Below, in pieces: positions 11,532 through 20,855 of a stretch of 64,000 bases of DNA. Location: the NCBI RefSeq assembly GCF_003086695.1, contig NZ_CP025999.1, positions 1,166,820 to 1,230,819 of the forward strand, written 5' to 3'. The translations under genes were made by a program, and so were the position numbers. This DNA is from Stenotrophomonas sp. SAU14A_NAIMI4_8 (GTDB lineage Bacteria; Pseudomonadota; Gammaproteobacteria; Xanthomonadales; Xanthomonadaceae). How positions within the stretch are numbered: the stretch's first letter is position 1; each line of letters starts with the position of its first letter. Under the pieces are notes generated by a model that did no database searches, was not told the DNA's origin, and was given only the letters and a program-made list of their open reading frames with translations.

Positions 11532-12026
11532 TCAGCGGCGGGTGGGGGCGTTGGCTTCGAAGGCGGCCTTCACCTGCGGCCGCAGCAGCACGATCAGGGT
11601 GAACACGCCCAGCACGGTGCCGAACGGGGTGAACAGGCAGGACACGCCGGCCACCACCAGGCACAGCAGATAGCGGCGGCGCTGCTGCAGGCAGCGCCCG
11701 GCCCAGGCGATGCACGCCGCCAGCGCCAGGCCGCAGGACACGATGCCGCCGCCCATGACGATGAACATCCAGCCCATGAAGCGCTGTTCCTGCAGCGAGC
11801 TGGGCTGGCCGTTGGAGTTCATCGGCAGGGTGCCGTTGAGCATCAGCACGCCCATCACGATGTGGAACACGAAGATCAGCGCGAACACTGCCGCCAGCCC
11901 CGCCACCACATAGTGGAAGATCGACAGCAGCCGCAGGTGGTTGCTGTCCTCGGCGGTGAGCAGCGGCGCCGCGGGGGCGGGCGCCGGTGGCGGCAGGTCG
12001 TTGGCGGTAGGGGGCAGTGCGTCCAT
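11532..12026 (-). CDS. Four-helix membrane protein, paralogue A in the purMN operon
   Basis: 164-aa protein with a Pro/Ala-rich cytoplasmic tail (1-25), the recurring segment HLRLLSIFHYVVAGLAAVF (about 30-48), and four hydrophobic helices ending in FTLIVLLRPQVKAAF. The start at 12026 has AAGGAG 6 bases upstream; the frame's upstream extension overlaps purM and is rejected. It is 20 bp after purM. The family is widespread but uncharacterised as far as I can tell. Confidence 0.82.
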   Translation of the reverse strand: MDALPPTANDLPPPAPAPAAPLLTAEDSNHLRLLSIFHYVVAGLAAVFALIFVFHIVMGVLMLNGTLPMNSNGQPSSLQEQRFMGWMFIVMGGGIVSCGLALAACIAWAGRCLQQRRRYLLCLVVAGVSCLFTPFGTVLGVFTLIVLLRPQVKAAFEANAPTRR

Positions 12027-12046
12027 GCGGGCTCCTTTGTGCCGGA

Positions 12047-13105
12047 TCAGCCGATGCGGACGCGTTCTGCGCCGGCAGCGGGGGTGACCTGGCCGATGGT
12101 CCAGTGCTGCAGGCCCTGTGCCTGCACGGCGGCGGACACGGCGGCGACCTGGTCGGGGGCAACGATCAGCACGAAGCCGATGCCGCAGTTGAAGGTGCGC
12201 CACATTTCGCTGTCCACCACGGCGCCTTCCTTCTGCAGCCACTGGAACACCGGCGGCAGGGTCCACGACGAGGCCTGGATATCCAGGCCCAGGCCTTCGG
12301 GCACCACGCGGATGATGTTCTCGGTCAGGCCGCCACCGGTGATGTGGGCCATGCCGTGGATCGCCTCGCCATGCGATTTCAGCAGCGACAGGATCGGCTT
12401 CACGTACAGGCGGGTCGGCGCCATCAGCGCATCGACCAGCTTCACGCCATCTTCCAGCACCAGGTCGGCCGGCTGGCCGGCGCGGTCATAGATGCGGCGC
12501 ACCAGCGAATAGCCGTTGGAGTGCGGGCCGGACGAGGCGATGCCGATCAACACGTCGCCGGCGGCCACGCTGGCGCCATCCTTCAGTTCGCTCTTTTCCA
12601 CGGCGGCCACGGTGAAGCCGGCCAGATCGTATTCGCCCGGGGCATACATGTCGGGCATTTCAGCGGTTTCGCCGCCGATCAGCGCGCAGCCGGCCTCGGT
12701 GCAGCCGTTGGCAATGCCGCCCACCACCGCCGCAGCGGTGTCGATGTCCAGCTTGCCGGTGGCGAAATAGTCCAGGAAGAACAGCGGTTCGGCGCCCTGC
12801 ACCAGCACGTCGTTCACGCACATGGCCACCAGGTCGATGCCGATCGTATCGTGGCGGTTCAGCTGGTGGGCCAGCTTAAGCTTGGTGCCCACGCCGTCGG
12901 TGCCCGACACCAGCACCGGTTCGCGGTACTTGTTGGACAGGTCGAACAGGGCGCCGAAGCCACCCAGGCCGCCCATCACTTCCGGGCGGAAGCTGCGCTT
13001 GACCAGGGGCTTGATCCGCTCGACCAGCTCGTTGCCGGCGTCGATGTCGACACCCGCATCACGGTAGGTGAGGGGGGAAGGGGCGGAAGACGGGGTGTTG
13101 GTCAC
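12047..13105 (-). CDS. purM: Phosphoribosylformylglycinamidine cyclo-ligase (AIR synthetase)
   Basis: 352-aa ATP-dependent enzyme forming aminoimidazole ribotide. The N-terminal signature [20 protein letters not shown] and the glycine-rich [12 protein letters not shown] are clear, and the C-terminal AIRS domain contains [11 protein letters not shown]. The GTG at 13105 is chosen as start because it leaves a short tail before the conserved TYRDAG, as in other Xanthomonadaceae; the frame stays open to 13273 without conserved sequence. It leads purM-(two membrane proteins)-purN and is divergent from the DUF2066 gene. Confidence 0.94.
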   Translation of the reverse strand: MTNTPSSAPSPLTYRDAGVDIDAGNELVERIKPLVKRSFRPEVMGGLGGFGALFDLSNKYREPVLVSGTDGVGTKLKLAHQLNRHDTIGIDLVAMCVNDVLVQGAEPLFFLDYFATGKLDIDTAAAVVGGIANGCTEAGCALIGGETAEMPDMYAPGEYDLAGFTVAAVEKSELKDGASVAAGDVLIGIASSGPHSNGYSLVRRIYDRAGQPADLVLEDGVKLVDALMAPTRLYVKPILSLLKSHGEAIHGMAHITGGGLTENIIRVVPEGLGLDIQASSWTLPPVFQWLQKEGAVVDSEMWRTFNCGIGFVLIVAPDQVAAVSAAVQAQGLQHWTIGQVTPAAGAERVRIG

Positions 13106-13205
13106 GGGCGTCGGCGCTGGCAGGGGTTGAACGGGCGATTTTAACAGGCCGGATTGGCGCACAGGCCGTATTCGGGCAACAATTCCCCCCGGATACGTCG
13201 AGCCA

Positions 13206-14345
13206 ATGGATGTCCTGATGCGCCGCAGCCTGTTTCTCCCCCTGCTTCTGGCCCTGAGCCTGCCGGTGGCCACGATGGCCCAGAGCGGCCTGCGAACCGA
13301 AGGCGATGTTGCTACCGCCAGCGGTGCCTATGAAGCCGAAGTCCCGGTCAACAGCCAGGCCGAGGGCGACCGCAATGGCGGTCTGGCCCGTGCCCTGGGC
13401 GTGGTGCTGGGCAAGCTGTCCGGCGACCGCAGCGCGATGAGCCGCCCCGGCGTGGCGCAGGCGCTGCGCAACGCCAAGGACTACGTGGCCAGCTACGACT
13501 ACAAGCAGGACCAGAGCGTGGGTGCCAGCGGCGCCCCCAGCTACCGCACCCTGCTGGTCGCGCGCTTCCGCGAAGACGATGTGGACGCACTGGTCTCGGC
13601 CCTGGGCCTGCCGCTGTGGCCGCAGCCGCGGCCCAAGCCGGTGGTCTGGATGGCCGTGGACGATGGCAGCGGCCCGCGCCTGGTCAGCGTGCAGCAGGCC
13701 AACGCCGCCCGCCCGCTGCTGAACCGGGCCATCGAGCGCGGCTACAAGCTGGGCCTGCCCAGCGGTGGCGCGGCCGAACAGGCGCTGGTGGGGGCCATCT
13801 GGCGCCAGGACAGTGCCGCGGTGGCCCGCGCGTCGTCGCGCTACGCCCCGCCCATGCAGCTGATCGGCAAGCTGTACCGCGCCAACGGCGGCTGGCAGGC
13901 CGACTGGGTGTTCGTGGACAACGGCCGTGAACTGAACAAGTGGACCAGCAAGGACGCCAACGCCATGCGCGCGATGGCCGCCGGTGCCGACGGCGCTGCC
14001 GATGCGCTGGTGAAGCGCTACGCCAAGGCGGGCGCGGCCACCGGCCAGGCCGGCAGCTACCGCGTGGTGGTGACCGGCATCAACGGCAGCGATGATTACC
14101 TGCGCCTGGCCGCGGGCCTGCGCGAGGTGCCGGTGGTGCGCAATGTCACCCCGCTGCGCGCCACGGCCGACCATCTGGAACTGAACCTGGAAATGACCAC
14201 CGGCCTGGCCGGCTTCAACCGCATGCTGGGCGACAACGGCGTGTTGGTGCCCTCGGCCACGCTGCCGGCACTGCCCACCCCGCTGGATGACAGCACCGGT
14301 GCGCCGGTGGCACCGCCGGTCAGCAACGAGTACCGCCTGCGATGA
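13206..14345 (+). CDS. DUF2066 domain-containing exported protein
   Basis: 379-aa protein with an N-terminal signal peptide ([21 protein letters not shown]) and the DUF2066 region beginning [21 protein letters not shown]. Function is unknown; the family commonly lies beside purM and hda in gamma-proteobacteria, as here. Two starts are possible: ATG 13206, or ATG 13218 directly before MRRSLF. Neither has a strong ribosome-binding site. It overlaps the permease gene by 4 bp, making a DUF2066-permease-hda operon. Confidence 0.88.
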   Translation: MDVLMRRSLFLPLLLALSLPVATMAQSGLRTEGDVATASGAYEAEVPVNSQAEGDRNGGLARALGVVLGKLSGDRSAMSRPGVAQALRNAKDYVASYDYKQDQSVGASGAPSYRTLLVARFREDDVDALVSALGLPLWPQPRPKPVVWMAVDDGSGPRLVSVQQANAARPLLNRAIERGYKLGLPSGGAAEQALVGAIWRQDSAAVARASSRYAPPMQLIGKLYRANGGWQADWVFVDNGRELNKWTSKDANAMRAMAAGADGAADALVKRYAKAGAATGQAGSYRVVVTGINGSDDYLRLAAGLREVPVVRNVTPLRATADHLELNLEMTTGLAGFNRMLGDNGVLVPSATLPALPTPLDDSTGAPVAPPVSNEYRLR

Positions 14346-15514
14346 TCCTGAGCCCGGAGGCGGAAATCGCGCAGTTCCTGCGGCGGCTGAAGTACGTGGC
14401 CGTGGCCCTGATGGTGGGCTGGGTGGTGTGGCTGCTGGCCCCCATCCTGACCCCGTTCGTGCTGGCCCTGGCGCTGGCCTGGCTGGGCGATCCGCTGGTG
14501 GATCGGCTGGAGGCCCGTGGCCTGTCGCGCAACACCGGCGTGGTGCTGGTGTTCGTGGCGATGGTCCTGCTGATCACCGGGCTGATGCTGGTGCTGGTGC
14601 CGATGATCGAGCGCCAGATCACCACCCTGGTGGCGGCCGTGCCGCAGGCGCAGGCGTGGCTGATGCAGAAGGGCATTCCCTGGTTCGAGCAGAAGACCGG
14701 CCTGGAAGTGATGCAGTGGATGGACCCGGACCGCCTGATCGAATGGGTGCGCAGCCACTGGCAGCAGGCCGGCGGCTTCGCCACCACGTTCATGGGCTAC
14801 GTCTCGCGCTCGGGCTTCACCGTGGTGACCTGGGTGGTGAACCTGGCACTGCTGCCGATCCTGGCGTTCTACTTCCTGCGTGACTGGGACAAGCTGGTCG
14901 AGCGCGTTGCCTCGGTCATTCCGCGCAACCACATCGGCACCATCAGCAACCTGGCCCGTGAATCCAACGATGTGCTGGGTGCGTTCATCCGCGGCCAGTT
15001 CCTGGTGATGGTGGCGCTGGGGGTGATCTACGCCGCCGGCCTGTCGCTGGTCGGGCTGAAGCTGGGCCTGCTGATCGGCCTGGTGGCCGGTCTGATCAGC
15101 TTCATTCCCTACCTGGGCGCGACCACCGGCATCGTGATGGCGGTAGTGGCCGCGCTGGTGCAGGCGCAGGGCATCGACCTGAAGCTGCTGCTGCTGGTGG
15201 GCGTGGTGTTCACCGTGGGCCAGCTGCTGGAAAGCTACGTGCTGACCCCGCGCATCGTGGGCGACAAGATCGGCCTGCACCCGGTGGCGGTGATCTTCGC
15301 GGTGATGGCCGGTGGCCAGCTGTTCGGCTTCCTGGGCATGCTGCTGGCACTGCCGGTGGCGGCGGTAAGCAATGTGCTGCTGCGCTATGCCCACCAGCGC
15401 TACCGCCAGAGCGAGCTGTACGCGGGCGAGAAGCCGTCCATCGTGCTTGATGGCGTGGTCGATGCGCCCCATATCATCGTCACCCCTTACGAGAACGGCC
15501 CGGACCCCAGGTGA
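14342..15514 (+). CDS. AI-2E family transporter / PerM-type permease
   Basis: 390-aa membrane protein with about eight helices and the family arrangement of paired N-terminal helices (20-75), a soluble central segment (90-145) and C-terminal helices. The motif LIGLVAGLISFIPYLGA (about 235-251) is diagnostic of the AI-2E transporter/UPF0118 family. Substrates vary between members (AI-2, Na+/H+), so none is assigned. It overlaps both neighbours by 4 bp. Confidence 0.92.
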   Translation: MILSPEAEIAQFLRRLKYVAVALMVGWVVWLLAPILTPFVLALALAWLGDPLVDRLEARGLSRNTGVVLVFVAMVLLITGLMLVLVPMIERQITTLVAAVPQAQAWLMQKGIPWFEQKTGLEVMQWMDPDRLIEWVRSHWQQAGGFATTFMGYVSRSGFTVVTWVVNLALLPILAFYFLRDWDKLVERVASVIPRNHIGTISNLARESNDVLGAFIRGQFLVMVALGVIYAAGLSLVGLKLGLLIGLVAGLISFIPYLGATTGIVMAVVAALVQAQGIDLKLLLLVGVVFTVGQLLESYVLTPRIVGDKIGLHPVAVIFAVMAGGQLFGFLGMLLALPVAAVSNVLLRYAHQRYRQSELYAGEKPSIVLDGVVDAPHIIVTPYENGPDPR

Positions 15515-16221
15515 TTGGTGTTCCGCAACTTCCGCTGGCCCTGCATTACCCGCGGGACCAGCGTCTGGAAACCTTCATCGGCGCGCCGGATGGCGCGCTG
15601 GCGCAGCTGCGTGCGATCGCGCTGGGCGCCAGCCACGATTGGGTGTACCTGGAAGGCGCGGCCGGCACCGGCAAGACCCACCAGGCGCTGGCGATGTGTT
15701 CGACCGCCGAACAGGCGGGCCGGCTGCCGACCTACGTGCCGTTGGCCAGCGTGGCGGGGCGGGTGCGGGTGGCGCTGGAAGGGCTGGAACAGCGCGAGTT
15801 GATCGCCCTGGATGGCCTGGATGCAGTGGCCGGCGACCGTGAGGACGAGGTGGCGCTGTTCGATTTCCACAACCGTGCGCGCGCGGCCGGGGCGACGGTG
15901 CTGTACACCGCGCAGGCGGCGCCGGGCGAGCTGGGCCTGTTGCTGCCGGACCTGCGTTCGCGGCTGGGCCAGTGCGTGCGCGTGCTGCTGCAGCCGTTGG
16001 ACGAAGAAGGCCGCGCGGCGGTGCTGCGCGAGCGCGCGCTGCGGCGCGGGCTGGCCATTGATGAGGCGGCCATCGAGTGGCTGCTGTCGCACACCGGGCG
16101 CGAGCTGGGTGGGTTGATTACCCTGCTGGACTGGCTGGACCGAGAATCGCTGGCGGCCAAGCGCAGGATCACGGTGCCGTTCCTGCGGCAGGTGCTGGAA
16201 GAAGGCCGCCCGCGTTACTGA
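15511..16221 (+). CDS. hda: DnaA regulatory inactivator Hda
   Basis: 236-aa DnaA-like AAA+ protein that, with the DNA-loaded beta clamp, stimulates ATP hydrolysis on DnaA after initiation. The beta-clamp-binding motif QLPLAL is at residues 6-11 and Walker A GAAGTGKT at 49-56. It lacks the DnaA DNA-binding domain. The start is a GTG overlapping the permease stop by 4 bp. Confidence 0.95.
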   Translation: MIGVPQLPLALHYPRDQRLETFIGAPDGALAQLRAIALGASHDWVYLEGAAGTGKTHQALAMCSTAEQAGRLPTYVPLASVAGRVRVALEGLEQRELIALDGLDAVAGDREDEVALFDFHNRARAAGATVLYTAQAAPGELGLLLPDLRSRLGQCVRVLLQPLDEEGRAAVLRERALRRGLAIDEAAIEWLLSHTGRELGGLITLLDWLDRESLAAKRRITVPFLRQVLEEGRPRY

Positions 16222-16712
16222 AGGTGGGGTTTTTTTTATTGCAGGGCTGCTGCCCTGCTCCCGCTGAAGATCAAGTGCAACAGCTGGCTTCCTGGGGGAG
16301 GCGGGGCGGTGTGGGCTTGCAGGACACGCCGTAAACCCGTCCATGGGGGCTCGTAGGCGCCATCCATGGCGCCTGCGGTCCTGCAAGCCCACACCGCCCC
16401 GCCTTCGACAGTGGGTCGGTGGCCTTGGGATTGGATCTTGGACCTGATATGCGCACGGCGTCTGGTAGGTGTCGACCTTGGTCGACACAGACGAGCGAGC
16501 GCAGCGGAGCGACCCGCCTCTGATTTTCTTTTTCTTTTCCGTGGCTGGACGCCCACGGGAATTGTCCGTGGCCGCGCGGATGGGTTGCGCAGGGGCGCAG
16601 GCGCCATGGATGGCGCCTACGAGCTTACAAGGACGTACTTGCAGCGTCCCCTGCGCAGCCCATCCGCCCGGCCAAGCACGGCTTTGCAGTCGAGCAAGCT
16701 CGACTCTACCGA
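16222..16712. repeat. Gene-free block of nested large inverted repeats
   Basis: This 490-bp gap between convergent hda and murU has no credible gene. It contains a perfect 26-bp inverted repeat (16300-16325 / 16378-16403). Inside its loop is a 24-bp palindromic segment (16351-16374) whose exact reverse complement recurs at 16599-16622. That copy lies in the loop of a second inverted repeat, 20 bp with one mismatch (16576-16595 / 16648-16667). GTAG hairpins occur at 16469-16490 (GTAGGTGTCGACC...) and 16687-16711 (reverse orientation). It could fold into very long hairpins or a cruciform. Confidence 0.85.
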
Positions 16713-17417
16713 TCAGGCGGCCAACTCTGCGTCCAGTGCGCGCAGGCGATCGACCGTGCCGACGTCGGTCCAGCGCCCGCGATGGTGCTGCCCCGTCATC
16801 AATCCTTGCGCCATGAAATGCTTCTGCAGCGGAACCACCGAGAACTTCGGCGGCACCCGCTCGCTGCCCGCGGCATCGCCGATCACCGCGCGCCAGTCGG
16901 CCACGATCGATGGCCGGTACACGCCGATGCCGGCATAGGTCAGGCACGGCCCGGCACGGTCGTGGTGCAGCAGGCCCTGCGCATCCAGCCGGTAATCGCC
17001 CTGCGGGTGCTGCGCGGGGTTGTCCACCAGCACCAGGTGCGCCTGGCCCTGCGGCTCGCGCGGCAGCGTGGCGAAATCGAAATCGGTCCAGATATCCCCG
17101 TTCACCACCAGGAACGGTGCATCACCCAGCTGCGGCAGGGCATTGAGGATGCCGCCCCCGGTTTCCAGCGGCGTAGCGCCTTCGTGCACGAAGTGCAGGC
17201 GCAGGCCCCACTGGCTGCCATCGCCCAGCGTGGTCGGGAACTGCTCGGCCAGCCACGCGGTGTTGACTACCACGTCGCGTACGCCCAGCGCCGCCAGGCG
17301 TTCCAGGTGCCAGACGATCAGCGGTTTGCCGGCCACTGCCAGCAGCGGCTTGGGCGTGTGCAGGGTGAGCGGACGCATGCGCTCGCCCAGGCCGGCGGCG
17401 AAGATCAGTGCCTTCAT
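16713..17417 (-). CDS. murU: N-acetylmuramate alpha-1-phosphate uridylyltransferase MurU
   Basis: 234-aa sugar-nucleotide transferase with the signature GLGERMRPLT (10-18) and PKPLL (22-26), and the metal-binding NGDIWTD further along. Next to an AmgK-type kinase it best fits MurU, which makes UDP-MurNAc directly from MurNAc-1-P and lets the cell bypass MurA in wall recycling. A generic hexose-1-P nucleotidyltransferase remains possible on sequence alone. It overlaps amgK by 4 bp. Confidence 0.9.
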   Translation of the reverse strand: MKALIFAAGLGERMRPLTLHTPKPLLAVAGKPLIVWHLERLAALGVRDVVVNTAWLAEQFPTTLGDGSQWGLRLHFVHEGATPLETGGGILNALPQLGDAPFLVVNGDIWTDFDFATLPREPQGQAHLVLVDNPAQHPQGDYRLDAQGLLHHDRAGPCLTYAGIGVYRPSIVADWRAVIGDAAGSERVPPKFSVVPLQKHFMAQGLMTGQHHRGRWTDVGTVDRLRALDAELAA

Positions 17418-18439
17418 CGGGCGAACCGCAGTGGCGCGGCCTGGTCCAGCAGCGCCGGCTTGACCTGTTCGTCCATCAGCCGGCGCAGGCCGTCCAGCTG
17501 CGGGTAGCGCGGCAGCACTTCATCCAGGTAGGTAATGAAGCGCGGTGCATCGTCCAGGTAGTGGCCCTTGTTGTCGCGGTAGCGCAGGCGGCAGAACAGG
17601 CCCAGGCATTTGACGTGGCGCTGGATGCCCATCCAGTCGGCGTCGCGCAGGAAGGTGGCCAGCGGCGGGACCGGCAGGCCGGCCGCCCCGGCGGCGGCGT
17701 GGTACTGCGCCAACCAGCCGTCGACGCGCTCCAGCGGCCAGCTCAGGAACGCATCCTTGAACAGGCTGACCGGATCGTAGGCGATCGGCCCGCGCACCAG
17801 GTCCTGGAAATCCAGCACGGCCGGGCCATCGGCCACCGGCATCAGGTTGCGCGGCATGTAATCGCGGTGGGTCATCAGCTGGGCTTGGCCCAGTGCGTTG
17901 TCCATCATCCGCCGCTGCGCCAGCTGCAGGCCCTCGGCGGCGTCGCAGTCCAGCTGCAGGCCCAGATGCCGCTGCAGGAACCACTCCTCGAACAGGCCGG
18001 CATCACGCTGCAGCAGCGCTTCGCCGAAGTGGCCGAAACCTTCCGGTACCGGAATCGACTGCAGCACGATCAGCTGGTCGATGGCGCGGGTGAACCAGGC
18101 ATCGGCGTTGTGCGTATCCAGCACCTTGGCCAGGGTCGGCCCGCCGAGATCTTCCAGCAGCAGGAAACCGGCGTCCAGCTCCTGCGCCAGCACGGTGGGC
18201 ACGCGCAGGCCATGGTCGGCCAGCAGCGCGCGCATGCGCAGCCAGGGGCGTGGATCTTCCAGGCCGGGCGGGGCATCCATGATGATGTGGCTGCCGCTGG
18301 TGCTGGTGGTGCGCCAGTAGCTGCGCAGGCCGGCATCGACCGAAGCGCGTTCGACCACCGCGTGGGCGTCGTCCAGCTGGGTGCGGGCCCACTGCAGGCG
18401 CTGCGCGCTGCGCTGGGGATCGGAAGCAGGTTCGGTCAT
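17414..18439 (-). CDS. amgK: N-acetylmuramate/N-acetylglucosamine anomeric kinase AmgK
   Basis: 341-aa member of the aminoglycoside-phosphotransferase fold. The catalytic loop THRDYMPRNLMP (Brenner-type HxD...N) and metal motif VLDFQD are clear. It phosphorylates the anomeric position of MurNAc or GlcNAc released during peptidoglycan turnover and feeds MurU. The pair is absent from E. coli but known in Pseudomonas and relatives, where it confers intrinsic fosfomycin tolerance. Confidence 0.92.
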   Translation of the reverse strand: MTEPASDPQRSAQRLQWARTQLDDAHAVVERASVDAGLRSYWRTTSTSGSHIIMDAPPGLEDPRPWLRMRALLADHGLRVPTVLAQELDAGFLLLEDLGGPTLAKVLDTHNADAWFTRAIDQLIVLQSIPVPEGFGHFGEALLQRDAGLFEEWFLQRHLGLQLDCDAAEGLQLAQRRMMDNALGQAQLMTHRDYMPRNLMPVADGPAVLDFQDLVRGPIAYDPVSLFKDAFLSWPLERVDGWLAQYHAAAGAAGLPVPPLATFLRDADWMGIQRHVKCLGLFCRLRYRDNKGHYLDDAPRFITYLDEVLPRYPQLDGLRRLMDEQVKPALLDQAAPLRFAR

Positions 18440-18496
18440 GCAGGCGGTTCCGGGCGCGCCAGGCGCGCCACGCTCAGGAAAGAGGAGAGGGGGATG

Positions 18497-18766
18497 TCAG
18501 CGGCGTGGGCTGAACAGGCGCATCAGGGCCAGCACGGCCACCGCGCCGACCACAGCACCGAGGAAGCCGGCCGGTTCGCCGGGGCGGTACCAGCCCATGT
18601 ACTGGCCGAACCACCCGGCCACCAGCGCACCGACGATGCCCAGCACGATGGTCAGCAGGCAGCCCATGCGGTTGTTGCCGGGCATGAAGAAGCGCCCGAG
18701 CAGGCCGACGAAGAAGCCGACCAGCAGGATGTACAACCAGCTGCTGCTGCCGAAAAGACCATTCAT
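18497..18766 (-). CDS. GlsB/YeaQ/YmgE family stress-response membrane protein
   Basis: 89-aa protein with three hydrophobic segments and the family hallmark GLLGRFFMPGNNRMG...LTIVLGIVGALVAG. These small transglycosylase-associated membrane proteins are general-stress induced in enteric bacteria; the molecular role is unclear. It is separated from amgK by 57 bp and from the peptidase by about 70 bp on the same strand. Confidence 0.9.
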   Translation of the reverse strand: MNGLFGSSSWLYILLVGFFVGLLGRFFMPGNNRMGCLLTIVLGIVGALVAGWFGQYMGWYRPGEPAGFLGAVVGAVAVLALMRLFSPRR

Positions 18767-18836
18767 GCGCGTGGTTTCCGCTGGGGGTGGACGCAGCCTA
18801 GCAAGGCCGGGCTGCGTCCGTCACGGTGTGCCGCGA

Positions 18837-20330
18837 TCAGCAGCAGCCGTGGTCGCCGTGGCGGGTGCCACTGTCGGCGGCCACCGGCGAACCGCTGGTC
18901 TCGCCGCGCAGGCTGGCAGCGTAGTGTTCGCTGATGACCTTGGACACGCAGGCGGTGACCTTCTTGCCCATCGGAATGTGCAGGAACTCGTTCGGGCCGT
19001 GGGCGTTGGAGTGCGGGCCGAGCACGCCGGTGATCATGAACTGGGCGCCCGGGAACTTCTCGCCCAGCATGCCCATGAACGGGATCGAGCCGCCTTCGCC
19101 CATGTACATGGCCGGCTTGCCGAAGAAGGCCTGGCTGGCATCGTCGATGGCCTGGGTCAGCCACGGCGCCATCGCCGGGGCGTTCCAGCCGGTGGAGGCC
19201 TTTTCCAGGTCCAGGGTGACCTGGGCGCCGTTCGGCGGGTCGCGCAGCAGCGCTTCCTTCAGCAGTTCGCCGCAGGTCTTGCCGTCGGCGGTGGGCGGCA
19301 GGCGCAGCGACAGCTTCACCGAGGTCTGCGGACGCAGCACGTTGCCGGCCGATTCCAGCGGCGGCATGCCGCCGATGCCGGTGACCGACAGGGCCGGGCG
19401 CCAGGTGCGGTTGAGCACCAGCTCGGCCAGGTCGTCGTTCATCGGGCGCAGGCCGTCGACCATCGGGAATTTCTCGAAGATCTCGGTATCGACCACTTCG
19501 GCGGCGCGCTTGGCCTGTTCCTGGCGCTCGGCCGGGATCTCCACGTTCATGCCCTCGATCAGGATGCGGCCGGTGTCCTGGTCCTCGATGCGCGACAGGA
19601 TCTGGCGCAGCAGGCGGAAGCTGGACGGGATCACGCCGGAGGCATCGCCGGAATGCACGCCTTCGTTGAGCACCTTCACGGTGAAGTTGCCGCCGGTCAG
19701 GCCGCGCAGCGAGGTGGTGCACCACAGCTGGTCGTAGTTGGCGCAGCCCGAATCCAGGCAGACCACCAGCGACGGCTTGCCGATGCGGTCGGCCAGATGG
19801 TCGACGTAGGCCGGCAGATCGTAGCTGCCCGATTCTTCGCAGGCTTCGATCAGCACCACGCAGCGCGCGTGCGGCAGGCCCTGGGCCTGCAGGGCCAGCA
19901 CGGCGGCCAGCGAGCCGAAGATGGCGTAGCCGTCATCGGCGCCACCGCGGCCGTACAGCTTGTCGCCGCGCAGCACCGGGGTCCACGGGCCCAGGTCGTC
20001 GTCCCAGCCGGTCATTTCCGGCTGCTTGTCCAGGTGGCCGTAGAGCAGGATGGTGTCGTCGCCGGTTTCCGCGCCGGTGGCCGGGATTTCCAGGAAAATC
20101 AGCGGGGTACGGCCTTCCAGGCGGACCACTTCGACCTTCAGGCCGGGCAGCTGCTGGGCCTTGGCCCAGTTTTCCATCAGGGTGACCGCCTGCTCCATGT
20201 AGCCGTTCTGCACCCAATTGGCGTCGAACATCGGCGACTTGTTGGGAATGCGGATGTAGTCGACCAACTGCGGGACGATTTCGCTGTCCCACTTTTCATT
20301 GACGAATTGGCCGAGCTTGGCGCTGTCCAT
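18837..20330 (-). CDS. M20 family metallopeptidase (carnosinase/CNDP-like dipeptidase)
   Basis: 497-aa dizinc peptidase. Ligands follow the M20 pattern: His99 and Asp101 in LLYGHLDKQPE, bridging Asp132 in GRGGADDG, Glu165/Glu166 in EACEESGS, and Asp193. A dimerisation lid domain fills about 215-370. The size and the GWDDDLGPWTPVLRGDKLYG segment resemble CNDP2-type dipeptidases more than DapE. The start is the ATG at 20330, with GGAG 6 bases upstream; an in-frame ATG at 20348 lacks a site. The protein ends HGDHGCC, an unusual potential metal-binding tail. Confidence 0.9.
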   Translation of the reverse strand: MDSAKLGQFVNEKWDSEIVPQLVDYIRIPNKSPMFDANWVQNGYMEQAVTLMENWAKAQQLPGLKVEVVRLEGRTPLIFLEIPATGAETGDDTILLYGHLDKQPEMTGWDDDLGPWTPVLRGDKLYGRGGADDGYAIFGSLAAVLALQAQGLPHARCVVLIEACEESGSYDLPAYVDHLADRIGKPSLVVCLDSGCANYDQLWCTTSLRGLTGGNFTVKVLNEGVHSGDASGVIPSSFRLLRQILSRIEDQDTGRILIEGMNVEIPAERQEQAKRAAEVVDTEIFEKFPMVDGLRPMNDDLAELVLNRTWRPALSVTGIGGMPPLESAGNVLRPQTSVKLSLRLPPTADGKTCGELLKEALLRDPPNGAQVTLDLEKASTGWNAPAMAPWLTQAIDDASQAFFGKPAMYMGEGGSIPFMGMLGEKFPGAQFMITGVLGPHSNAHGPNEFLHIPMGKKVTACVSKVISEHYAASLRGETSGSPVAADSGTRHGDHGCC

Positions 20331-20528
20331 CTGAAACTCCGGTTGCATGGCTGATCCGCGCATTCTACGCCTGTGGTGGGGGTAGGGTTTTTCCTACACG
20401 ACGTCGGGTAGTTGGCTGGCTTTTAGAAATCTGTGAAACCGATAGGCTGTGCACATGTGGTGACGGACACTGTTTCGGCCGACGGGATTGCCGGTCGGGA
20501 CGGCCAGAACCACAAGGAGATACACGTC

Positions 20529-20855
20529 GTGCCTTGGAGTGTCGTGTTAAGGGCGCTGGTGCTGGGAATGTGGATGCTGGGGGCGCAAGCCGCCGAGCCC
20601 ATCGACATCAACCGGGCCGATGCCCAGGCGCTGCAGCAGGGACTGTCGATGGTCGGGGCCAGGAAGGCTGCGGCAATCGTCGAGCACCGGCGCACACACG
20701 GCCCGTTTCACCGCGTAGAGGATCTGGCGCAGGTGAAGGGGATAGGGACAGGAATCGTTGAACGGAATCGACAGCGGATCACCGTCGGCAACAGGCTGTT
20801 GCCCGCGGATCCGGTACCCGGATCGGTACCGGTGCGAACCGTACCCAGGCGATGA
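20529..20855 (+). CDS. ComEA-like exported helix-hairpin-helix protein
   Basis: 108-aa protein with a signal peptide (VLRALVLGMWMLGAQA, cleavage about 22) and one ComEA helix-hairpin-helix repeat: DINRADAQAL, GLSMVGARKAAAIVEHRR, then VKGIGTGIVERNR. Such periplasmic DNA-binding proteins retain incoming DNA during transformation. The start is GTG at 20529, with AAGGAG 8 bases upstream; the frame's upstream ATG is not supported. A GTAGG/CCTAC inverted repeat lies in the 200-bp leader at about 20380-20395. No other competence genes are nearby. Confidence 0.87.
   Translation: MPWSVVLRALVLGMWMLGAQAAEPIDINRADAQALQQGLSMVGARKAAAIVEHRRTHGPFHRVEDLAQVKGIGTGIVERNRQRITVGNRLLPADPVPGSVPVRTVPRR

Noticed and set aside
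16366..16938. Reading frames inside the inverted-repeat block after hda
   Set aside because: No ribosome-binding site or conserved sequence; they result from the repeats and the murU antisense strand.
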